Positions 49,601 to 56,627 of a stretch of DNA of 64,000 nt are shown here, one piece after another (within the stretch, counting starts at the first letter, position 1; each line of letters begins with the position of its first letter). Location: assembly GCF_032921865.1 (NCBI RefSeq), contig NZ_CP136684.1, positions 3,941,001 through 4,005,000 on the forward strand. The letters are read 5' to 3'. The notes under the pieces were generated by a model. The model was not told the DNA's origin. It made no database searches and saw nothing but the letters and a program-made list of their open reading frames with translations. The stretch comes from Thalassospira lucentensis. GTDB taxonomy: Bacteria > Pseudomonadota > Alphaproteobacteria > Rhodospirillales > Thalassospiraceae. The position numbers and the translations under genes are program-made.

Positions 49601-49761
49601 GCGCCAGGATACGTGGCGCGAACCTGTACGGTGGGTGGCACGACTTCCGGGTACTCGCTGACGGGCAAGAGCGGGATCGCGATCAACCCAACCACGAAAA
49701 TGATGATGGACAGCACGGCCGCAAAAATCGGCCTATCCACGAAAAAGCGGGCAAAGTTCAT
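46594..49761 (-). CDS. RND efflux pump, inner-membrane transporter (MexF/HAE1-like)
   Basis: This 1055-residue proton-driven pump is of the hydrophobe/amphiphile efflux family. It starts MNFARFFVDRPIFAAVLSII and has 12 transmembrane helices. The proton-relay aspartates are in LAIGIVVDDAIVVVENVERN (helix 4, near 400-419) and the motif PVSEYPEVVPPTVQVRATYP is near 33-52. Two large periplasmic loops hold the drug-binding porter domains. Closest in style to MexF/OqxB pumps; the substrate cannot be read from the sequence. It is 19 bases after the adaptor gene. Confidence 0.95.
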   Translation of the reverse strand: MNFARFFVDRPIFAAVLSIIIFVVGLIAIPLLPVSEYPEVVPPTVQVRATYPGANPREIADTVAAPLEASITGVENMLYMKSVAGSDGVLVLTVTFRPGTDPDDAQVKVQNRVAQAEPRLPEAVRQQGVVTVKQFPNETLVVQLRSPGDRYDALYLRNYAVLHVRDELARIQGVGDATINGSGDYAMRLWLDPDKIAALGMTAGDVVEAVREQNVQVSAGQLGAPPNPSGSDFLLSINAQGRLVTEEEFGDVIVKTGSQGQVTRLRDVARVEMDASSYSLMSLLNNKPAVAISVFEAPGANAIEISDQVRAKMDELAKRFPEGVEWSVEYDSTVFVRQSIKAVVNTLLEAIGLVVLVVILFLQTWRASIIPLLAVPVSVVGTFAVLLMLGFSINTLTLFGLVLAIGIVVDDAIVVVENVERNIAEGLAPLAAAHQAMREVSGPIVAISLVLCSVFVPMAFLSGVTGQFYKQFAVTIAISTVISAINSLTLSPALAARLLRPHGAAPDLPTRVLDRSLGWIFRPFNRFFLRSADGYGNSVSRILGRRGAVFLVYIALLVATGAVFKAVPGGFIPMQDKLYLLGVIQLPEGASLERTEALVRRVSDIALKTDGVYNAVQFPGMNGLQLTNTSNSGLVYFILKPINERKHTATEIAEQLNERFAQEQDGLAFAIMPPPVMGLGAGSGFSLYVQDRNREGYAALQTATTELATAISQEPGFQYPISSYQANVPQLDAVVDRTKAKAQGVAVTDLFDTLQVYLGSAYVNDFTRFGRTFRVMAQADAPFRSSVEDVVKLRTRNANGDMVPIGSMVDVRKTFGPDPVIRFNGYPSADLIGESDPRLVSSSQALQQVQSIADKVLPPGMQLEWTDLSYQQVTQSNTALVVFPLAVLLVFLVLAALYESWTLPLAVILIVPMSLLSAMTGVWLAGGDSNIFVQIGLIVLIGLASKNAILIVEFARELERKGHSILDAALEASRLRLRPIIMTSIAFIAGVVPLMVGSGAGAEIRQVMGVTVFAGMLGVTLFGLFLTPVFYVALRRLATRKPRRQANVAMEATHD

Positions 49762-49780
49762 GATGGCTGGCTCTCCGCGC

Positions 49781-50983
49781 TCATTCGCTCGCCTGGGCGT
49801 TTTGTCGGCCTGCAGGCGCCATTTCGATGTCCTGGGCCGTCACTGGCATGCCGACAGAAACCTTCTGGATGCCGTTGACGATCACGCGGTCGCCGGGATT
49901 TAGACCTTCCTCGACGATGCGCAGGCCTTCGGCCTTGCGTCCCAGCGTGATGTCGCGGCGCTGGGCGGTGTTGTTCTCATCGATCACATACACGTACTTG
50001 CGGCTCTGGTCGGTCAGGATGGCCTTGTCGTCGATCAGCATGGCCTCGAAACTGCCGCTACCCGGCAGGCGCACTCGGGCATAGAGGCCCGGCGTAAGCA
50101 GGCCGTCGGGATTGACCAGGGTGGCGCGTGCGCGGATGGTGCCGGTGGCCGCATCGACACGGTTGTCCACGAAGTCCACGTTTCCGGCGTGTGGATAGCC
50201 GTTCTCGCCGACCAGGCCCACCTGCACCGGGATACTTTCGCTGCGCTGGTCGGGGCGCTCTCCGTTGCGAGCCATGTGGGCGTAGCGCAGATAGGTACGC
50301 TCGTCGACATCAAAATGCACGTGCACCGGGTTCAGCGAGACTACGGTGGTCAGGATGCTGGCCTGGCCGTCAGCACTCACCAAGTTGCCTGCCGTGACCA
50401 GTGCACGTCCGGCGCGGCCTGTGATGGGCGAACGTACCTGGGTGAACGACAGATCCAACTTGGCGGTCTCGACTGCGGCTTGGGCGAACTGCACGTTGGC
50501 TTGGGCCTGATCGGCGGCGGCGTGGCGCTGCTCCAACTCCTCGGTGGAGGCTGCTTGCAACGAAGCCAGCTTTTGAGCACGGGCCGCTTCGCTACGTGCC
50601 AGTGCGGCCTGCGTGCGGGCGCGGGCCAAGTCTGCTTCCGCGCGAGCCAGAGCAGCACGGTAACTGCGAGCGTCAATCTCGAACAGCACGTCGCCACGTT
50701 TGACGATCTGGCCCTCTTCGTAATTGACCCTGTCGATGTAGCCACTCACACGTGGCCGCAGCGCAACGCTTTCCACCGCCTCGACGCGGCCATTGAACTC
50801 ATCCCATTGGACGATCTTGCGCACCGACACAGGTGCCACGCTGACCGTGGGTGGAGGGGCGGCGACCGCGTCGGCGGCGTCGCTATTGCAGCCAGCTAGG
50901 GACAGCGCCAGCAAGCTCGCCGCAGCTAACGGCAAGGCGCGGCGCCAGGAAGGCAGGACCGCAAGGTAAGGCAATGTGCTCAT
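49781..50983 (-). CDS. RND efflux periplasmic adaptor (MexE-like)
   Basis: The membrane-fusion protein links the pump to the outer-membrane channel. It has 400 residues with lipobox LSLAGC near residue 31, a lipoyl/barrel-sandwich region (RPRVSGYIDRVNYEEGQIVK), a coiled-coil hairpin rich in Ala/Glu/Arg (about 105-165) and beta-barrel domains. The start MSTLPYLAVLPSWRR is used; the longer frame runs through the operator region. It is the first gene of the pump operon, divergent from the TetR gene. Confidence 0.93.
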   Translation of the reverse strand: MSTLPYLAVLPSWRRALPLAAASLLALSLAGCNSDAADAVAAPPPTVSVAPVSVRKIVQWDEFNGRVEAVESVALRPRVSGYIDRVNYEEGQIVKRGDVLFEIDARSYRAALARAEADLARARTQAALARSEAARAQKLASLQAASTEELEQRHAAADQAQANVQFAQAAVETAKLDLSFTQVRSPITGRAGRALVTAGNLVSADGQASILTTVVSLNPVHVHFDVDERTYLRYAHMARNGERPDQRSESIPVQVGLVGENGYPHAGNVDFVDNRVDAATGTIRARATLVNPDGLLTPGLYARVRLPGSGSFEAMLIDDKAILTDQSRKYVYVIDENNTAQRRDITLGRKAEGLRIVEEGLNPGDRVIVNGIQKVSVGMPVTAQDIEMAPAGRQNAQASE

Positions 50984-51030
50984 TGTTTTCAGTCTCGAAG
51001 GGATGGCGAAACCCGGTTGATAAAATTTGA

Positions 51031-51102
51031 CATACGTGACGTATGCCATTTATCATCCACTCATACGCAACGTATGTCAATCATTTACATACACTTCGTA
51101 TG
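51031..51102. promoter_or_regulatory. Three palindromic operators in the divergent tetR / efflux promoter
   Basis: The 15-base palindrome CATACGNNNCGTATG occurs at 51031-51045 and 51062-51076, and with one change (CATACA) at 51088-51102. The first two extend to TGACATACG / CGTATGTCA on their outer or inner sides. The first lies between a TTGACA (51027-51032) and a TATCAT (51051-51056) on the plus strand. The second follows TTGACA on the minus strand (51080-51075). The third covers the tetR leader. They are the likely binding sites of the TetR-type regulator. Confidence 0.8.
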
Positions 51103-51124
51103 TGAAAAATCGGAGGACGACCTA

Positions 51125-51730
51125 ATGGCACAAAAGCGTGCAGAGATGATTGAGGAAACGCGGGCCAAGCTCATCAGTGCCGCCCGCGCTGCGTTCGCAA
51201 CCGTGGGGTATGCGGACAGTTCAATGGATGAGCTGACGGCCCAAGCCGGACTGACGCGCGGAGCGCTCAATCACCACTTCGGTGGAAAGAAAGGGCTGCT
51301 GGAGGCGGTCATCGCCCAGATTGATGCAGAGATATCTGGCCGACTGGCCGTCATCGTCGAGGAGGCGGAGTCCACCTGGGACGGCTTCGTTCAGGAGTGC
51401 ATTGGCTACATCAAGATGGCCGTCGAGCCCGAAGTCCAGCGGATCGTCCTGCTGGACGGGCCAGCGGTTCTGGGCGATCCCTCCCAGTGGCCCAGCCAGA
51501 ACGTGTGCATCGTGAATACGCGCCGCAGCCTCCAGAAGTTGATCGAGGAGGCAGTCATACGCCCCGTCGATTCCCTGGCGACGGCCCGCCTGATAAGCGG
51601 GGCGCTGCTGGGCGCATCGCTGTGGATCGCCAGCGCAGACGACCCACGCGCCGCTTCCGAAAAAGCCGTGCAGGGATTTCTTGTACTGGTGGCGGGCTTG
51701 CGGCGGGACACCTCTCCCGCGCAGTCGTAA
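51125..51730 (+). CDS. TetR-family regulator of the efflux operon
   Basis: The 201-residue protein has an N-terminal helix-turn-helix (ARAAFATVGYADSSMDELTA then LTRGALNHHFGGKKGLLEAV) and a C-terminal ligand domain. It is transcribed away from the adaptor gene, with three operators between, so it should repress the pump and itself. The start is MAQKRAEMIEETR, with GGAGG 8 bases upstream; the longer frame crosses the operators and is unlikely. The inducer is unknown. Confidence 0.92.
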   Translation: MAQKRAEMIEETRAKLISAARAAFATVGYADSSMDELTAQAGLTRGALNHHFGGKKGLLEAVIAQIDAEISGRLAVIVEEAESTWDGFVQECIGYIKMAVEPEVQRIVLLDGPAVLGDPSQWPSQNVCIVNTRRSLQKLIEEAVIRPVDSLATARLISGALLGASLWIASADDPRAASEKAVQGFLVLVAGLRRDTSPAQS

Positions 51731-51793
51731 CAACCCAAAGGTGCCGACCGGCAGGCCGGACTCTTTGACCCAGAAATATAGGAGTAATATTGA

Positions 51794-52828
51794 ATGTCAT
51801 CTCAACTCCAAGACGCTCTAGGCATGTTCGCCTTTCTCGCTATCGAGCTATCGGTTTTATTCATTGGCATTAGCTTGCTGGTCGGAGTTCTTCAACGTCA
51901 CATCCCACCATCCAAGGTGGAAGCGTTACTGACTTCCAGTGGGAAGCGAGGCTATTTTCTTGCTGCTGGTTTAGGAGCTATAACGCCCTTCTGTAGTTGC
52001 TCGACTATCCCCATGTTGAAAGGGTTGATTCGGGCACGGGCCGGTTTTGGGCCGATGATGGTGTTTCTTTTCTCATCTCCGTTGCTGAATCCTATCGTCG
52101 TCGGCCTGCTGGTTGCCACGTTTGGATGGACACTTACTGCTATCTATGTGCTCGCCGCTTTGGTGGTCGCGGTAGGTGCCGGATGGCTGCTTCACACGCT
52201 TGGCTTCGAGCGTTATGTGCGCCGGACGGCGACACAAGAGAGCAGTGGATGTAGTTCATCAGCAAGCCCGTGCAGTGCTACATCGACCGCATCGAGTTGC
52301 GGCACCAACAGCTGCGACACCACTCCGAAGACGGCTTCTTGCGGGGCTGATAGGAAGACAACAGTCTCTACGTCTAGCGAATGCTGTGACAGTCAACCCA
52401 CTGTCACGGTTAAGAAAGAAGGGAAGTACAGTGGTGTGTGGCGGGAAGCTTGGTCGGACTTTATCGATGTGTTGCCTTACCTGCTCATCGGTATTGCGAT
52501 TGGCAGCGTGATCTATGGTTTCATGCCCACTGACTTATTGGAGCAGTATGCAGGCCCAGATAATCCCTTTGCCATTCCAGTTGCCGCTGTCATCGGCGTG
52601 CCGTTGTATATTCGCGCTGAAGCCGTCATACCTCTGGCAGCGGCTCTGATGGCCAAAGGCGTGGGTGCCGGGACGGTGCTAGCGTTGATCATCGGCAGTG
52701 CCGGAGCCAGCCTGACTGAGCTCATTCTGTTGCGCTCTTTGTTCACGCTGAAGCTTTTAGCGGCGTTTTTAGCAGTCATTTTTGCTATGGCGATGATTGC
52801 CGGTTACGCCACCTACCTGTTTTTCTGA
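51794..52828 (+). CDS. ArsP/DUF318-type permease with cysteine-rich loop
   Basis: This 344-residue membrane protein belongs to the ArsP_1 (PF03773) permease group, some members of which export organoarsenicals or metals. About eight transmembrane helices form two halves. The family motif TPFCSCSTIPMLKGL lies near residues 63-77. The loop between the halves (about 145-200) is rich in cysteines (GCSSSASPC, SSCGTNSC, SECC), about nine in total, likely metal-binding. AGGAG is 9 bases upstream of the ATG. GC content is lower than in neighbouring ICE genes. Only 12 bases separate it from the ISL3 transposase, so it may be an IS passenger gene. Confidence 0.85.
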   Translation: MSSQLQDALGMFAFLAIELSVLFIGISLLVGVLQRHIPPSKVEALLTSSGKRGYFLAAGLGAITPFCSCSTIPMLKGLIRARAGFGPMMVFLFSSPLLNPIVVGLLVATFGWTLTAIYVLAALVVAVGAGWLLHTLGFERYVRRTATQESSGCSSSASPCSATSTASSCGTNSCDTTPKTASCGADRKTTVSTSSECCDSQPTVTVKKEGKYSGVWREAWSDFIDVLPYLLIGIAIGSVIYGFMPTDLLEQYAGPDNPFAIPVAAVIGVPLYIRAEAVIPLAAALMAKGVGAGTVLALIIGSAGASLTELILLRSLFTLKLLAAFLAVIFAMAMIAGYATYLFF

Positions 52829-52840
52829 TCAAGGCGGGAG

Positions 52841-54118
52841 ATGATTAATTCGTTAAGCCTTCCTGGGTACCAGTTGGTGGATTCTGATGAGCAGAATGAA
52901 GACATACATTTTCGGCTTGAAGCACCTACACCAGTAGCCTGCGAGGGGTGCGGCGTGCAGGGTGAGTTCGTGCGGTTCGGCAAGCGTGACGTTCCCTATC
53001 GTGATCTGCCCATCCACGGCAAGCGGGTCACTCTCTGGGTGGTCCGCCGCCGATACACCTGCCGGGCCTGCAAGACAACATTCAGGCCCCAGCTACCGGA
53101 GATGGTGGACGGATTCCGTATGACACTGCGGCTGCATGAGTACGTGGAGAAGGAATCCTTCAACCACCCCTACACCTTTGTGGCGGCACAGACCGGCCTG
53201 GACGAGAAGACGGTGCGCGACATCTTCAACGCCCGCGCCGAGTTCCTGGGGCGCTGGCACCGCTTCGAGACGCCCCGCATCCTGGGCATTGACGAGCTAT
53301 ACCTGAACAAGCGCTACCGCTGCATTCTGACCAACATTGAGGAGCGAACCCTGCTCGACCTGCTGGCCACCCGCCGCCAGGACGTGGTGACCAACTACCT
53401 GATGAAGCTGAAAGACCGGCAGAAGGTCGAGATCGTCAGCATGGACATGTGGAACCCCTACCGGGCAGCGGTCAAGGCTGTGCTGCCCCAGGCCCGTATC
53501 GTGGTCGATAAGTTCCATGTGGTGCGCATGGCCAACGATGCCCTAGAGAGAGTGCGCAAGGGCCTCAGAAAGGAGCCGAAACCGTCCCAGAGCCGGACTC
53601 TCAAGGGAGACCGGAAAATCCTGCTGAAACGCGCTCACGAAGTCTCAGACCGGGAGCGCCTCATCATGGAGACCTGGACAGGCGCGTTCCCGCAACTGCT
53701 GGCCGCCTACGAGCACAAGGAGCGCTTCTACGGCATCTGGGACGCCACCACACGGCTCCAGGCAGAAGCCGCCCTGGACGAGTGGATAGCCACCATCCCG
53801 AAGGGCCAAAAGGAAGTCTGGAGCGATCTGGTCAGGGCAGTGGGAAACTGGCGCGAAGAGACCATGACCTACTTCGAGACGGACATGCCCGTCACCAACG
53901 CTTACACGGAGTCCATCAACCGACTGGCCAAGGACAAGAACCGTGAAGGGCGCGGTTACTCCTTCGAGGTGATGCGGGCACGAATGCTCTACACCACGAA
54001 GCACAAGAAGAAGGCACCGACTGCGAAGGTCTCTCCTTTCTACAAGAAAACCATCGGTTACGGACTGCCGGACTTCGCAGAGGAACTCAACTACGGAGTC
54101 GATCTATCAACCATCTGA
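52841..54118 (+). CDS. ISL3-family transposase
   Basis: The 425-residue transposase has the N-terminal ISL3 zinc-binding part (CEGCGVQGEF ... YTCRACKTTF, residues about 27-85). A helix-turn-helix is near 105-125, and the DDE domain has LGIDELYLNKRY (first Asp), IVVDKFHVVRMAND (second) and NAYTESINRLAKDKNREGRG (Glu). Length is typical, and the frame is intact, so it may be active. It follows the permease gene by 12 bases and precedes one recognisable terminal inverted repeat. Confidence 0.94.
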   Translation: MINSLSLPGYQLVDSDEQNEDIHFRLEAPTPVACEGCGVQGEFVRFGKRDVPYRDLPIHGKRVTLWVVRRRYTCRACKTTFRPQLPEMVDGFRMTLRLHEYVEKESFNHPYTFVAAQTGLDEKTVRDIFNARAEFLGRWHRFETPRILGIDELYLNKRYRCILTNIEERTLLDLLATRRQDVVTNYLMKLKDRQKVEIVSMDMWNPYRAAVKAVLPQARIVVDKFHVVRMANDALERVRKGLRKEPKPSQSRTLKGDRKILLKRAHEVSDRERLIMETWTGAFPQLLAAYEHKERFYGIWDATTRLQAEAALDEWIATIPKGQKEVWSDLVRAVGNWREETMTYFETDMPVTNAYTESINRLAKDKNREGRGYSFEVMRARMLYTTKHKKKAPTAKVSPFYKKTIGYGLPDFAEELNYGVDLSTI

Positions 54119-54131
54119 GGGTGGTATCAGA

Positions 54132-54176
54132 TTGATGGGGTGAAGGTGCCCCATCAACCATTAAATCCGTATACCC
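54132..54176 (+). repeat. Right terminal inverted repeat of the ISL3 element
   Basis: Read inward on the minus strand, the end is GGGTATACGGATTTAATGG continuing TTGATGGGGCACC (54176 down to 54145), which resembles ISPpu12-group ends as I remember them. The inner part also forms a hairpin, TTGATGGGG (54132-54140) with CCCCATCAA (54149-54157). It ends 25 bases before the LLM monooxygenase start. Confidence 0.7.
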
Positions 54177-54201
54177 CAAAAATCATCGTGGATACTCGAC
54201 C

Positions 54202-55149
54202 ATGTATCAGGAAGGAAGCCTGACGCTGGGTCTTTTCTTCGCCATCGAGTCCTACCCTGGCGCCATTCCTGAGATGGACATGGCACAGCAGATTCGCACG
54301 GCACAATTGGCTGAAGCTCATAACTTTGCAGCCCTTTACTTCAGGGATGTATTTCTCAATGTCCCGTCTTTTGGCGACGTGGGTCACATCCATGACCTGT
54401 GGCCATTCATGGGCTACGTCACGGCACAGACGTCGCGCATCGCGCTCGCAACTGGCAGCGTCATCACCACTCTGCGTCATCCCTTGCTTGTGGCCAAAGC
54501 AGCAGCCTCGATCGACCGCTTGTCAAATCAGCGCCTGGTGCTAGGTATCGCCACGGGTGATCGGCCAACAGAGTTCCCGGCCTTCGGTCAGACAATGGAT
54601 GCGCGAGCCACGTTGTTCCAAGAAGCATTGACTGTGTTGCGTCAAGCCTGGCGTGAGGACTTCCCGGAAATCTCCACGCCCCGAGTGAACTTGTCGGGTG
54701 CAGATACGCTGCCGAAACCGGCGTTGAGAGACATTCCCGTGATGGTGACTGGTCATTCACGCCAGTCGGTCGAATGGATTGCCGAGCATGGGGATGGCTG
54801 GCTTTACTATCCCCAAAATATCGCGCAGCAAGCCATGACAATCAAGAATTGGCGGTCGCTGACACCAAGATTCAAACCCTTCACGCAATCCTTCTATATT
54901 GACCTGTCGGAGAATCCCGATGAACCCCCATCGCCCATCTTCCTCGGGTTTCGGGCTGGTCACCGATTCTTTACTGACTACTTCAGCCGCTTGCGCGATA
55001 TTGGGGTTAATCATATTGGCCTCAACCTGAAATACGCGACACGTCCGGCGCATGAGATTGTTCAGGAACTTGGCGAGCATGTCGTACCGCACTTTCCGGC
55101 GCACGCTACTGCCCATTTGGAGGAGGCGCAGGATGCTGCACGGTCATAA
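54202..55149 (+). CDS. LLM-class flavin-dependent oxidoreductase
   Basis: This 315-residue TIM-barrel protein is of the bacterial luciferase-like superfamily, and its sequence fits the BA3436-type luciferase-like oxidoreductases. The segments LTLGLFFAIESYPGAIPEMD at the N-terminus, FGDVGHIHDLWPFMGYVTAQ near residue 55-74, and RLVLGIATGDRPTEFPAFGQ near 109-128 are typical. Such enzymes use reduced flavin from a partner reductase, and a flavin reductase gene lies downstream. The substrate is unknown. There is no clear ribosome-binding site; the IS end lies only 25 bases upstream, so its native promoter may have been replaced. Confidence 0.88.
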   Translation: MYQEGSLTLGLFFAIESYPGAIPEMDMAQQIRTAQLAEAHNFAALYFRDVFLNVPSFGDVGHIHDLWPFMGYVTAQTSRIALATGSVITTLRHPLLVAKAAASIDRLSNQRLVLGIATGDRPTEFPAFGQTMDARATLFQEALTVLRQAWREDFPEISTPRVNLSGADTLPKPALRDIPVMVTGHSRQSVEWIAEHGDGWLYYPQNIAQQAMTIKNWRSLTPRFKPFTQSFYIDLSENPDEPPSPIFLGFRAGHRFFTDYFSRLRDIGVNHIGLNLKYATRPAHEIVQELGEHVVPHFPAHATAHLEEAQDAARS

Positions 55150-56021
55150 AATTTTTGCCTGGGATCTCGCTTTTACTTCTTCGGCTGGTACCTATGCCTT
55201 CGATGTCCAATGCGAAATGCTGGCTGACATCGGTTATGACGGCCTGACCTATGCCGTCTGGTCAGGGAGCCGATGGGAAACCGCAAAGCGTCTATCCACC
55301 GTGAAAGATCGTTTCGGTTTGGAGGTCTTTAGCGTGTATGTGGTGATCGACCTGGATCAGGGCCCACAGCATCCCATCAACGCAGGAACTCTTGCGGATG
55401 CTTGAGGAGATGGAAGGCGTGAAGGCTGTCAATCTTGGAATCAGGACGGCAGGCCACGGTTCAAATCATCGAAAGGCACCGGACGACAAGGTATTGCAGG
55501 ACTTCCTTGGTCGGGCACTTGAGATTTGCGCACGGCGCGGAATTGACATCCTGCTGTATTTTCATCTGGGCTTCTGGATGGATCATTACTCCATTGCGGC
55601 ACAGATCTGCTCGGTCGTGAACCATCCGAATCTCGGCATCGTGTTTCCAAGCTATCACTGGTATGGCTACGAAACCAATGCAGGCAGCCCGACGGAGGGC
55701 TATCAGGCCGTAGACCCGACGCCAGCGTTAATGGCGTCAACACCCTTCATGCGGGAATTGACTCTCAGCGGCGCAACCCGCAGCCCACTTGGCTGGAGTC
55801 GTATTGCCACTTTCGAGGCGCTCGATGCAGGAGAACTCGACAACTTCGCACTTCTTGGACTTGCCAAGTCGTTCGGTTATACCGGCCCCGTCGGCTATGA
55901 TGGCACATTGGTCGGGGGGAATCCATACAGCACGCTCAAACGCTCCTATGACGCGATGGACGAGATGTTGGGTTTGCTGACAAAGCACCCTGGTTGGGCT
56001 AAGCGTGAAACACACCCGTAA
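55133..56021 (+). pseudogene. Sugar-phosphate isomerase/epimerase-like TIM-barrel protein, frameshifted
   Basis: The first part (MLHGHKIFAWDLAFTSSAGT ... YAFDVQCEMLADIGYDGLTY) and the second part (RMLEEMEGVKAVNLGIRTAG ... KRSYDAMDEMLGLLTKHPGW) together make one xylose-isomerase-like TIM barrel of about 295 residues. The first frame stops at about 55405. Dropping one base near 55382 (the G before CAGGAACTC) joins HPIN to QELLRMLEEME. It overlaps the LLM gene by 17 bases and is followed 3 bases later by the flavin reductase gene, so it was the middle gene of an operon. Real inactivation and sequencing error cannot be told apart here. Confidence 0.8.
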
Positions 56022-56024
56022 CCC

Positions 56025-56543
56025 ATGATTGAGCACATCTACATGTCCCAACACCCTTTGATTGCTGCCCAATTGAGGCAGGCGATGCGCGGCGTGGCCT
56101 CCACGGTGACGCTAATCACGTCGATCGCTCCCGATGGCCACGGACACGTAATGATCGCCAGTTCATTCGCATCAGTCTCACTGGAGCCGCCCACGGTTCT
56201 AGTGTGCATTGGTCAGCAAACCCGTATCCATGGGCCGCTGCTGGCTTCTCGACGGTTCTGCATCAATGTACTCCGCGCAGAACAGGAGGTACTTGCGGTG
56301 CACTGCCGTAGCGCCACGGGGACCGACCGTTTCGATCATGAAGCCTGGCGATTTGATGAAGTCAATGGGTTGCCCTATCTGCAAGGGGCGCAGGCTTCGC
56401 TGTTCTGTGAGCTGATTGAACACCATGCAGTCGGCACCCACTCGGTAATGCTGGCCAGTGTCGAGCGTGTGCTCACATCTGCATATGCCGATCCACTCGT
56501 CTATCTGGATGGCCGCTTCCGGGCCATAGATCCAACCCGTTGA
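56025..56543 (+). CDS. Flavin reductase (HpaC-like)
   Basis: This 172-residue protein of the flavin reductase-like family reduces free FMN or FAD with NAD(P)H. Visible parts are MRGVASTVTLITSIAPDGHG, the flavin-binding MIASSFASVSLEPPTVLVCI near residues 43-62 and the end DPLVYLDGRFRAID. It very likely supplies reduced flavin to the LLM oxidoreductase encoded two genes upstream. The start may be 56025 or ATG 56043. The relaxase gene on the opposite strand ends 85 bases away. Confidence 0.88.
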   Translation: MIEHIYMSQHPLIAAQLRQAMRGVASTVTLITSIAPDGHGHVMIASSFASVSLEPPTVLVCIGQQTRIHGPLLASRRFCINVLRAEQEVLAVHCRSATGTDRFDHEAWRFDEVNGLPYLQGAQASLFCELIEHHAVGTHSVMLASVERVLTSAYADPLVYLDGRFRAIDPTR

Positions 56544-56627
56544 AGATATGCAGCGAAGAATTTCACAACTGCCTCGGCATATCTCTAGACAGCCTGCCGG
56601 GTTATGTGGCTGAGAACTCTTCGAGCA

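Larger units (their letters stand above)
52841..54176 (+). mobile_element. ISL3-family insertion sequence (left end not identified)
   Basis: The transposase is followed by a right-end repeat at 54145-54176. No matching left repeat was found within about 1 kb upstream, and the permease gene abuts the transposase. The element therefore probably begins further left and carries the permease as a passenger, or has lost its left end. Confidence 0.65.

Noticed and set aside
51103..51111. AAAAATC upstream of tetR matches AAAAATC next to the right end of the ISL3 element, as a target duplication would
   Set aside because: Only seven AT-rich bases, no inverted repeat beside the left copy, and it is part of the tetR leader.
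51208..51230. GGGTATGCGGAC inside the tetR gene resembles the start of the ISL3 terminal repeat
   Set aside because: It encodes a conserved TetR helix-turn-helix segment (VGYADSSMDEL), and similarity ends after a few bases.
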